Shown: positions 1 through 4,614 of the stretch, in pieces
Numbering within the stretch: the stretch's first letter is position 1
Layout of the letters: every line of letters starts with the position of its first letter
NCBI GenBank assembly: GCA_023388205.1
Contig: JAEWGS010000009.1
Location: 1 to 6,987 of the forward strand
Direction of reading: 5' to 3'
DNA length: 6,987 nucleotides
From: Bacillota bacterium
GTDB taxonomy: Bacteria > Bacillota > Clostridia > Saccharofermentanales > Fastidiosipilaceae
Program-made: the position numbers and the translations under genes
Notes under the pieces: model-generated
Databases searched by the model: none
The model's input: the letters and a program-made list of their open reading frames with translations, nothing else
Told to the model about the DNA's origin: nothing

Positions 1-2
1 TA

Positions 3-149
3 GGACTGCTTTTGGTCGAGCGTGTTTCATTTTGTTTGAGCGACGGATCTGAGCGCTGCTTGCTGATTTATCAATTGCAAAAAGCTTGTCCCAAAATGTA
101 TCCGAGATCTGCCGCGCAAATCAAAAAACAGCCTCTGATTCGTCTTTGA
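3..149 (+). CDS. rsmG: RsmG (GidB) 16S rRNA methyltransferase, 3' end only
   Basis: A reading frame enters from the left edge and runs 48 codons to TGA at 147-149. It encodes only the C-terminal tail of a protein. I see a strand-like segment (VERVSFCLSDGSERCLLIYQ), then ACPKMYPRSAAQIKKQPL. RsmG proteins typically end in a similar way: a beta strand following a DG.ER turn, then a P.KYPR..G.P.K.PL tail. RsmG uses S-adenosylmethionine to methylate N7 of G527 in 16S rRNA, in the cytoplasm. The SAM-binding core lies outside the window, so the call rests on the tail alone. In this copy the usual G-x-P of the tail is replaced by A-Q-I, a modest divergence. No clear intrinsic terminator separates it from the tRNA downstream. 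The first two bases of the window belong to the preceding codon. Confidence 0.68.
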   Translation, partial: GLLLVERVSFCLSDGSERCLLIYQLQKACPKMYPRSAAQIKKQPLIRL

Positions 150-198
150 TCAGGCCGCAATCCGCCCAAAGTGCGTTGTGCCTGCCTCCGATAAGCTC

Positions 199-228
199 TT
201 GACAAAAGGGGAAGCTGCTAGCGAAAAT
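199..228 (+). promoter_or_regulatory. Promoter of tRNA-Arg gene
   Basis: A perfect -35 hexamer TTGACA lies at 199-204, and an A/T-rich weak -10 element (GAAAAT, 223-228) follows after an 18-bp gap. Transcription would begin only a few bases before the mature tRNA 5' end at 240, so the leader would be very short. The -35 is convincing; the exact -10 is uncertain because several overlapping A-rich hexamers could serve. Confidence 0.5.
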
Positions 229-239
229 AAACAAACTGT

Positions 240-312
240 GTCGCCGTAGCTCAGTGGATAGAGCGGCCGCCTCCTAAGCGGTAGGTCGGAGGTTCGACTC
301 CTCTCGGCGACG
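240..312 (+). tRNA. tRNA-Arg, anticodon CCT
   Basis: A complete 73-nt cloverleaf can be drawn by eye. The acceptor stem GTCGCCG (240-246) pairs with CGGCGAC (305-311), and G312 is the discriminator. The D arm is GCTC/GAGC. The anticodon stem GCCGC/GCGGT encloses the loop CTCCTAA, giving anticodon CCT. The variable loop is AGGTC. The T stem GGAGG/CCTCT closes the conserved TTCGACT loop. It reads AGG arginine codons. The 3' CCA is not encoded and must be added after transcription. It is a single-gene unit between its own promoter and a strong terminator. Confidence 0.97.
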
Positions 313-324
313 CTGTGCCTTTCG

Positions 325-361
325 ACAGAAACCTTATTTGCACGAGGTTTCTGTTTTTTTT
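325..361 (+). terminator. Intrinsic terminator after tRNA-Arg
   Basis: ACAGAAACCT (325-334) and AGGTTTCTGT (345-354) form a perfect 10-bp stem around a 10-nt loop. An uninterrupted run of eight T residues (354-361) follows. This is a textbook rho-independent terminator 12 nt beyond the tRNA 3' end. Confidence 0.93.
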
Positions 362-400
362 GTGTGTGAAAATTTGTGTGTCAACTAAAGTCGCTGCGAG

Positions 401-437
401 CGATAGCTACGTGCGTACGAGCCGATAGATACGTGCG
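401..437 (+). repeat. Imperfect 15-bp direct repeat between the tRNA genes
   Basis: CGATAGCTACGTGCG (401-415) recurs as CGATAGATACGTGCG (423-437), with 14 of 15 bases identical and a period of 22 bp, close to two helical turns. It ends 12 bp upstream of the -35 element of the tRNA-Ala promoter. It could be an upstream regulator site or a chance duplication; no known motif is recognised. Confidence 0.5.
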
Positions 438-449
438 ATATAAAAAAGC

Positions 450-477
450 TTGCATTATGAAAATGCTTGGTTATAAT
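450..477 (+). promoter_or_regulatory. Promoter of tRNA-Ala gene
   Basis: A -35 hexamer TTGCAT (450-455) is followed, after 16 bp, by a perfect -10 hexamer TATAAT (472-477). The expected start of transcription near 484 leaves about 13 nt of 5' leader before the mature tRNA at 498, to be removed by RNase P. Confidence 0.85.
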
Positions 478-497
478 AGAAGCGTTCGCCAAGCGAT

Positions 498-570
498 GGG
501 CCCATAGCTCAGTTGGGAGAGCGCTGCGTTCGCAATGCAGAGGTCGAGAGTTCGAGCCTCTTTGGGTCCA
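498..570 (+). tRNA. tRNA-Ala, anticodon CGC
   Basis: This is a 73-nt cloverleaf. The acceptor stem GGGCCCA (498-504) pairs with TGGGTCC (563-569), with one G-U pair, and A570 is the discriminator. The D arm is GCTC/GAGC with loop AGTTGGGA. The anticodon stem CTGCG/TGCAG encloses TTCGCAA, giving anticodon CGC, which reads GCG alanine codons. The T stem GAGAG/CTCTT closes TTCGAGC. CCA is not encoded. CGC is the less common alanine anticodon, so this gene probably supplements a TGC isoacceptor encoded elsewhere. The acceptor stem does not show the G3-U70 pair at its usual register in an obvious way beyond the third pair, which here is G-U (G500 with T567); that is the identity element AlaRS needs. 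Confidence 0.96.
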
Positions 571-574
571 CAGA

Positions 575-615
575 GTAGATTTGAGTCGATGATTCAGATC
601 TACTTTTTTTTTTTT
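575..615 (+). terminator. Intrinsic terminator after tRNA-Ala
   Basis: GTAGATTTGA (575-584) pairs with TTCAGATCTAC within 593-603 to give a stem of about 10 bp, including one G-U pair, around a short loop. Twelve consecutive T residues (604-615) follow. It is a strong rho-independent terminator and separates the tRNA from glf. Confidence 0.93.
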
Positions 616-705
616 ACTTGTTCATCAATTCGTGACGCAGTCGAGACGTTACTTTGTTAACCTATCCTTGCGCTTTGATTAATCGAAAATGCGGAGGATT
701 GAAAG

Positions 706-1827
706 ATGACACAGAATAAGCCGTTTGACTGGCTCATCGTTGGTGCAGGACTCTTTGGTGCGACTTTTGCGCGTGAAATGTTGGACGCAGGGCAAACTTG
801 TCTCGTGATTGATAAAGAACAGCACATCGCTGGGCATTGCCACACAGAGCGCATTGAGGATATTGATGTGCACGTTTATGGAGCCCATATTTTTCACACC
901 TACAATGAGCGTGTTTGGCAATACGTGCATCGCTTTTGCAAAATGAATCGCTTCACGAATGCACCAATAGCGAACTATCAAGGGGAACTTTATAACCTTC
1001 CTTTTAATATGAATACTTTTCATGCCTTGTGGGGGGTTAAGACGCCAGAGGAGGCCAAGGCGAAGATTGAAGCACAGCGCCAGGAAATTCAAGGGGAAGC
1101 GCAGAACCTGGAAGAACAGGCCATTTCTTTAGTGGGTCGTGATATTTACGAGAAGCTGATTAAGGGATATACCGAAAAACAATGGGGGCGCCCTTGCCGC
1201 GATTTGCCTGCTTTTATTATTCGCCGATTGCCCGTTCGTTTGACTTACGACAACAATTATTTTAATGACCCGTATCAAGGGATTCCCGTTGAAGGCTATG
1301 ATGCTTTAGTTTCGAAGCTTCTTGAGGGTGCGACAGTTGAACTCGGCGTCGATTTTTTCAAGGATCGTGAAAATCTCCTGAAGCGGGCTCGGCGCGTGGT
1401 TTATACCGGAGCGATCGACGCCTATTTTGACTATTGCTACGGGCCTTTGAACTGGAGATCGCTTCGCTTTGAAACAGAGGTCAAAGATCAAGAAAATGTC
1501 CAGGGCGTCGCGGTGATGAATTACACAGATGAGAAAACACCTTACACACGCATCATTGAACATAAGCACTTTAATTTTGGCACGCAGCCAAAGAGCGTTC
1601 TGTCCAAAGAATATTCTTGCGAGTGGAGCTTAGGGATGGAACCTTACTATCCTGTCAATGACGAGAAAAACACCGAACTTTATCAGAAGTACCAAGCCCT
1701 GGCAGAGAAAGAAAAAGATGTGGTCTTTGGTGGACGCTTAGCCGAATATAAGTATTACAACATGGATCAGGTGATTGCGTCGGCGTTGGAGGCGGCGGAT
1801 CGTGAACTGAAACGATCTGCGAATTAA
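706..1827 (+). CDS. glf: UDP-galactopyranose mutase
   Basis: This flavoenzyme interconverts UDP-galactopyranose and UDP-galactofuranose in the cytoplasm, giving the Galf donor for cell-surface polysaccharides. The 373-residue length fits the bacterial family. The N-terminal FAD-binding loop GAGLFGATFA is at residues 13-22, and VIDKE (34-38) caps the second strand of the Rossmann fold. The family signature YGAHIFHT is at 58-65 and GYTEKQWG at 154-161. The arginine-rich RRLPVR (173-178) is followed by YFNDPYQGIP. The C-terminal GRLAEYKYYNMDQVI (343-357) closes the FAD site. W160 and R174 fall where the substrate-contacting Trp and Arg of characterised enzymes are expected. A GGAGG site at 693-697, 8 nt upstream, supports the ATG start. 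No glycosyltransferase or polysaccharide gene adjoins it in this window, so its end product cannot be named. No clear terminator follows. Confidence 0.96.
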   Translation: MTQNKPFDWLIVGAGLFGATFAREMLDAGQTCLVIDKEQHIAGHCHTERIEDIDVHVYGAHIFHTYNERVWQYVHRFCKMNRFTNAPIANYQGELYNLPFNMNTFHALWGVKTPEEAKAKIEAQRQEIQGEAQNLEEQAISLVGRDIYEKLIKGYTEKQWGRPCRDLPAFIIRRLPVRLTYDNNYFNDPYQGIPVEGYDALVSKLLEGATVELGVDFFKDRENLLKRARRVVYTGAIDAYFDYCYGPLNWRSLRFETEVKDQENVQGVAVMNYTDEKTPYTRIIEHKHFNFGTQPKSVLSKEYSCEWSLGMEPYYPVNDEKNTELYQKYQALAEKEKDVVFGGRLAEYKYYNMDQVIASALEAADRELKRSAN

Positions 1828-1903
1828 GGAGCTGTAAACTAAAGGGACTGGCCAATCGAAGCGATCTGATATGAAAAATTAAGAGACAAATATGTTGAAT
1901 CCA

Positions 1904-1918
1904 TTAAACTGAGTTTAA
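1904..1918. promoter_or_regulatory. Perfect 15-bp palindrome, possible operator of the DJ-1 family gene
   Basis: TTAAACTGAGTTTAA is a perfect palindrome with 7-bp arms around a central G. It lies 46 bp upstream of the start codon at 1965. A -10-like AATAAT at 1935-1940 sits downstream, and the right arm (TTTAAC, 1914-1919) falls roughly where a -35 element would be, although the 15-bp gap is short. A repressor or activator dimer site is the simplest reading. A small RNA hairpin is also possible, but it has no T-run and so would not be a terminator. Confidence 0.4.
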
Positions 1919-1964
1919 CGGAGACCAAAAACAGAATAATTCCTTAGGTGCGAGGTGTAATTTT

Positions 1965-2558
1965 ATGCAAGATGTTTTGATTTTAGCGAACGATGGCAGC
2001 GAGGAGATGGAGGTTTTAGCGCCTCTGGATATGTTGCGGCGTGCGGGTTTGAGCTGTTGCTTATGTTCATTGACGAGTCGAAATGATTTCGAGTCGTCTC
2101 ATGGGGTTGTGATTCGAACGGATGCGCGTTATGAAGATATTGATCCAGAAGACTATCGAGCGATTTTTTTGCCGGGTGGTCTGCCGGGCGCTGAGACGAC
2201 GGCGCAAAGAAGTGATGTGCAACGGCTTTTGCAAAAATACGTTTCAGATGGAAAATGGATTTTTTCGATTTGCGCAGGACCTTTAGCTTTGATGACCGCA
2301 GGTTTATCACAGGACATCCAAGGGACTTGTTACCCTGGATTTGAAGCGCAGGTGGCTTATCAGGAAGCCAAGACAACGCCACTGGTCAAAGACGGAAAAA
2401 TTGTGACGGCCAAAGGCCCTGCGGTGGCTCCTTACTTGGGCATTGCAATGGTGGACTGTCTTTGCGGCCGTGAATTGGCGATGCGCATTGCAGAACAGAC
2501 GATTTTCAATGATCTTGTTGATTATATTCGAGAAGTTGATGAGATTTTAGCGGAATAA
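1965..2558 (+). CDS. DJ-1/PfpI (ThiJ, YajL-like) family protein
   Basis: This 197-residue cytoplasmic protein belongs to the DJ-1 subgroup of the class I glutamine amidotransferase-like fold. The opening VLILANDGSEEMEVLAPLDM (residues 4-23) includes Glu16, which corresponds to the conserved acid next to the reactive cysteine in DJ-1. FLPGG (68-72) and the nucleophile-elbow segment SICAGPLAL (101-109) place the reactive cysteine at Cys103. TCYPGFE (121-127) and VTAKGPAVAPYLG (147-159) match the rest of the family pattern. Members have been assigned chaperone, protein or nucleotide deglycation, glyoxalase and oxidative-stress roles; the sequence alone does not decide which. The ATG start is supported by GAGGTG at 1952-1957, 7 nt upstream. 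It stands alone between glf and the serine dehydratase gene, with its own likely control region upstream. The intracellular-protease role sometimes given to PfpI is unlikely for this DJ-1-like branch. Confidence 0.93.
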   Translation: MQDVLILANDGSEEMEVLAPLDMLRRAGLSCCLCSLTSRNDFESSHGVVIRTDARYEDIDPEDYRAIFLPGGLPGAETTAQRSDVQRLLQKYVSDGKWIFSICAGPLALMTAGLSQDIQGTCYPGFEAQVAYQEAKTTPLVKDGKIVTAKGPAVAPYLGIAMVDCLCGRELAMRIAEQTIFNDLVDYIREVDEILAE

Positions 2559-2573
2559 AACCGGCTGCGGCGC

Positions 2574-2643
2574 GGCGTGCTGCGCTGTGTTGTGGCGTGC
2601 TGTGTTTCGGCGTGCTGTGTTTCGGTGTGCTGCAGTGTGCTGC
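2574..2643 (+). repeat. GC-rich pentamer-based minisatellite
   Basis: Two perfect tandem copies of the 15-mer GGCGTGCTGTGTTTC (2594-2608 and 2609-2623) are followed by a partial third (GGTGTGCTG, from 2624) and flanked by degenerate versions. The core GTGCTG occurs at 2577, 2597, 2612, 2627 and 2637, with spacings of 20, 15, 15 and 10, all multiples of five. The tract is strongly G/T-rich on the + strand. It starts 15 bp after the stop codon of the DJ-1 family gene and does not appear to encode protein. Replication slippage is the likely origin. Confidence 0.75.
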
Positions 2644-2669
2644 GACGCTTCATGCCGATGAACGTCTTT
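2644..2669 (+). terminator. Hairpin, possible weak terminator of the DJ-1 family gene
   Basis: GACG (2644-2647) plus TTCAT (2649-2653) pair with ATGAA (2658-2662) plus CGTC (2663-2666). The result is a 9-bp stem with a single bulged C and a GCCG tetraloop. Only three T residues follow, so termination would be weak. It could equally be a mark between the repeat tract and the serine dehydratase control region. Confidence 0.35.
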
Positions 2670-2684
2670 GATCAATTTGATCAA
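2667..2684. promoter_or_regulatory. Tandem TTTGATCAA sites, possible operator of L-serine dehydratase gene
   Basis: Two exact tandem copies of TTTGATCAA (2667-2675 and 2676-2684) each contain the self-complementary octamer TTGATCAA, so the 17-bp core is also nearly palindromic around T2676. They overlap the place where a -35 element would lie for the -10 at 2689-2694. This arrangement is typical of a transcription-factor site overlying a promoter. The regulator is unknown. Confidence 0.5.
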
Positions 2685-2694
2685 GTGCTATTAA
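2668..2694 (+). promoter_or_regulatory. Probable promoter of L-serine dehydratase gene
   Basis: TGCTATTAA (2686-2694) fits an extended -10 element (TGn plus TATTAA, 2689-2694). A possible -35, TTGATC at 2668-2673, lies 15 bp upstream; the short gap is tolerable given the extended -10. The transcript would start near 2701, leaving a leader of about 35 nt. Confidence 0.45.
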
Positions 2695-2705
2695 GCGTGT
2701 TTGAA

Positions 2706-2724
2706 AAGCATGCTTGACATGCTT
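2706..2724 (+). other. Short leader hairpin before the serine dehydratase ribosome binding site
   Basis: AAGCAT (2706-2711) pairs with ATGCTT (2719-2724) around a 7-nt loop, immediately before the AGGGAGG site at 2725. The first arm is also part of a perfect 10-bp palindrome (AAGCATGCTT, 2706-2715), so two alternative structures exist. It could protect the mRNA end, modulate translation or be a protein site in DNA. Confidence 0.35.
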
Positions 2725-2731
2725 AGGGAGG
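2725..2731 (+). promoter_or_regulatory. Ribosome binding site that decides the GTG start
   Basis: AGGGAGG lies 4 nt before GTG at 2736. The next in-frame ATG (at 2769) has no comparable site and would remove part of the conserved FDMIGPAMIGPSSSHT segment, so the GTG is preferred. Confidence 0.75.
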
Positions 2732-2735
2732 AACT

Positions 2736-4388
2736 GTGAACAAGAGCATTTCTGTATCTTGTTTTGACATGATTGGGCCGGCAATGATCGGTCCTTCTTC
2801 GTCGCATACGGCGGGCGCTTGTCGCCTTGGACTTTGGGCGAACAAGCTTTGCGCGGGGCAAGTGAGCTCGGTTGTGTTTACCTTGTACGGCTCTTTTGCG
2901 TCAACCTATAAAGGACATGGCACGGACCGCGCGCTCTTGGCGGGTGTCATGGGCTTTGACGTCGATGACCCTTCAATTCGGGATGCATTTGAGATCGCTA
3001 AGAATCGAGGACTCTCTTACCGCTACATTGAAGATCATGAGACTTTAACGGACCATCCTAATACCGTTCGTATGGATCTCGTAACGGGGGAAGGGCGACG
3101 TGTCAGCGTGGTTGGTGAGTCCATAGGTGGCGGTCGGGCGCGCGTGATTCAAATCAATGGGGTCGAGGTCAAGTTTAATGGCCGCCTTAACGCGCTTTTG
3201 ATTCATCAGCAAGATCGTCCCGGTGTTTTGGCCCATATTACACAGTGCTTTGCTAAACGAGATTTTAACATCGCTTTTTTGAATTTATATCGTAGCGGAA
3301 AAGGGGATGCCGCCTTTACTTTGGTGGAGTCTGACGCTTATATTCCTGAACATTTGATTGAAGAACTTGAGGCGTATCCTAAGATTTCTCAGGTGCTTGT
3401 CTTGATTAACGATGAGATTGAAGACGTGAATGGAGCGGTTCAAGAGAGGGTCGTTGACAAAGATGCCAGACACCCTTACGAACGGCCGATGTGCGCTGAG
3501 GAGGATTGGACGAAATATCTGTTTGCTTCGGGACAGTCTTTGCTGAGCCTTTGTGAAAAAGAGGCCTTGCCGGTTCATGAGATTATGATTCGCCGAGAGA
3601 TGTTTTTGAGCGGAAAAAGTCGCACGTCGATTCAAAGCGAAATGAAACGCATGTGGCAAGTGATGCAGCAATCTATAGAGGAACCTTTGACGCAGCAACG
3701 CGTGTCGATGGGGGGCTTAATTGGCGGAGAAGGGCGCATGGTGATCGATGGGCTCCAAAAAGGACCTAAGCTTTTGGGTGATATTGCGGGGCCAGCGGTC
3801 GCATATGCTTTGGCGGTCTTGGAGCAGAATGCTTCGATGGGACTCATTGTGGCGGCACCGACTGCGGGGGCGTCAGGGATTATGCCGGCGGTGCTTTATG
3901 CGCTGAAACAAGCCGAACATTTTAGCGACGAGGCGATTGTTGAAGCTCTATTCATGGCAGCTGCTTTGGCATACTTGATTCAACTGGGCTTTTCCTTGTC
4001 TGGAGCTGAGGGAGGCTGTCAGGCAGAAGTGGGTTCGGGCGCTGCGATGGCGGCAGCGAGTATTGTCGCGCTTTACGGAGCCTCGGCGGAGGCGAGTATG
4101 GATGCCGCTTCAATGACTTTGATGAATATGCTGGGCCTTGTCTGTGATCCCATTGCGGGCCTGGTGGAATTGCCGTGTCAGATTCGAAATGCTGCAGGTG
4201 CGACGATAGCTTTTAGCTCCGCACAAATGGTGCTTTCTGGGATGCGTTCTGTTTTGCCGATCGATGAAATGATTGAGGTGTGCCATAAAGTTGGCAATGC
4301 TTTACCCGCTTCATTGCGTGAGACCGCTCAAGGCGGCGTGGCGACGGCACCGACAGCTTTAAGATGTGCCGCTTGTGCCTTCAAATGA
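2736..4388 (+). CDS. L-serine dehydratase, iron-sulphur type, single-chain beta-ACT-alpha fusion
   Basis: The enzyme deaminates L-serine to pyruvate and ammonia with an oxygen-sensitive [4Fe-4S] cluster, not PLP. Residues 1 to about 150 match the beta (SdaAB-type) domain, including MIGPSSSHTAGA (17-28). Residues 152-225 look like an ACT domain (DRPGVLAHIT at 160-169), a fold that often binds amino acids. Residues from about 258 to 545 match the catalytic alpha (SdaAA-type) chain: EIMIRREM (282-289), NASMG, and PTAGASGIMPAVL (375-387). GCQAEVGSG with Cys428, and CDPIAGLVELPC with Cys470 and Cys481, supply the expected cluster ligands. In many Bacillota beta-ACT and alpha are separate genes; E. 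coli SdaA is one chain but lacks ACT. The 550-residue length equals the two chains joined by a linker (about 226-257). The C-terminus ends CAACAFK, so cysteines lie near but not at the end. Start is GTG with a strong ribosome binding site. Confidence 0.95.
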   Translation: MNKSISVSCFDMIGPAMIGPSSSHTAGACRLGLWANKLCAGQVSSVVFTLYGSFASTYKGHGTDRALLAGVMGFDVDDPSIRDAFEIAKNRGLSYRYIEDHETLTDHPNTVRMDLVTGEGRRVSVVGESIGGGRARVIQINGVEVKFNGRLNALLIHQQDRPGVLAHITQCFAKRDFNIAFLNLYRSGKGDAAFTLVESDAYIPEHLIEELEAYPKISQVLVLINDEIEDVNGAVQERVVDKDARHPYERPMCAEEDWTKYLFASGQSLLSLCEKEALPVHEIMIRREMFLSGKSRTSIQSEMKRMWQVMQQSIEEPLTQQRVSMGGLIGGEGRMVIDGLQKGPKLLGDIAGPAVAYALAVLEQNASMGLIVAAPTAGASGIMPAVLYALKQAEHFSDEAIVEALFMAAALAYLIQLGFSLSGAEGGCQAEVGSGAAMAAASIVALYGASAEASMDAASMTLMNMLGLVCDPIAGLVELPCQIRNAAGATIAFSSAQMVLSGMRSVLPIDEMIEVCHKVGNALPASLRETAQGGVATAPTALRCAACAFK

Positions 4389-4390
4389 TC

Positions 4391-4419
4391 TTGCCAAGCC
4401 CAAGAGGAACTCGTACAAT
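4391..4419 (+). promoter_or_regulatory. Promoter upstream of the phosphatase-like/LysM gene
   Basis: TTGCCA (4391-4396) and TACAAT (4414-4419) are separated by exactly 17 bp, each hexamer being one base from consensus. It begins 2 bp after the serine dehydratase stop codon. Transcription would start near 4426, giving an unusually long leader of about 190 nt before the ATG at 4615. Confidence 0.65.
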
Positions 4420-4427
4420 ATTAAAAG

Positions 4428-4443
4428 TATGTTACACAACATA
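4428..4443. repeat. Inverted repeat at the expected transcript start
   Basis: TATGTT (4428-4433) and AACATA (4438-4443) are perfect 6-bp arms around ACAC. It coincides with the likely transcription start, so it could be a repressor site or the first hairpin of the leader. Confidence 0.4.
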
Positions 4444-4473
4444 ACAACAAAGTAACAAACCGAGAATCGAGCC

Positions 4474-4518
4474 TTTCTCTCATTTACAAGAATTTTCCAA
4501 AATGAGAGAAAAATGAGA
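4474..4518 (+). promoter_or_regulatory. Long inverted repeat in leader with a third AAATGAGA copy
   Basis: TTTCTCTCATTT (4474-4485) and AAATGAGAGAAA (4500-4511) form a perfect 12-bp stem around a 14-nt loop. A further AAAATGAGA (4510-4518) repeats the one at 4499-4507 with an 11-bp period, close to one helical turn. Neither strand has a T-run after the stem, so it is not an intrinsic terminator. It may be a leader-RNA structure with two competing right arms, or a multi-copy protein site. Confidence 0.55.
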
Positions 4519-4602
4519 CCTGAATCTGCGATAAACTGAAGGCCAGTGAGACTTACAGATGCAGGACGAACTTTGATTTGACTTTGTGAGTTGTTTTATT
4601 TT

Positions 4603-4609
4603 GAGGAGG
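4603..4609 (+). promoter_or_regulatory. Ribosome binding site that decides the ATG start at 4615
   Basis: GAGGAGG ends 5 nt before ATG at 4615. The in-frame TTG at 4591 lies upstream of this site and would translate the binding site itself, so it is rejected as a start. Confidence 0.85.
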
Positions 4610-4614
4610 AAGCT

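Noticed and set aside
131..155. Terminator at the end of the rsmG fragment
   Set aside because: The CTGAT/ATCAG pairing is only 5 bp, overlaps the stop codon and has no T-run.
240..570. tRNA genes as an integration site for a mobile element
   Set aside because: No integrase gene, no repeated tRNA 3' end and no foreign-looking gene cargo is present in the window.
2667..2684. Classical FNR/CRP-like box (TTGAT-N4-ATCAA) upstream of the oxygen-labile serine dehydratase
   Set aside because: The outer half-sites are separated by 7 bases, not 4, and within each octamer the half-sites overlap. It is kept as an unknown tandem palindrome.
4474..4511. Terminator for the serine dehydratase gene
   Set aside because: The stem is strong but no T-run follows it on either strand, and a good promoter lies upstream of it.
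4591..4614. TTG start giving an 8-residue N-terminal extension of the LysM protein
   Set aside because: The extension would translate the GAGGAGG ribosome binding site; ATG at 4615 has ideal spacing.
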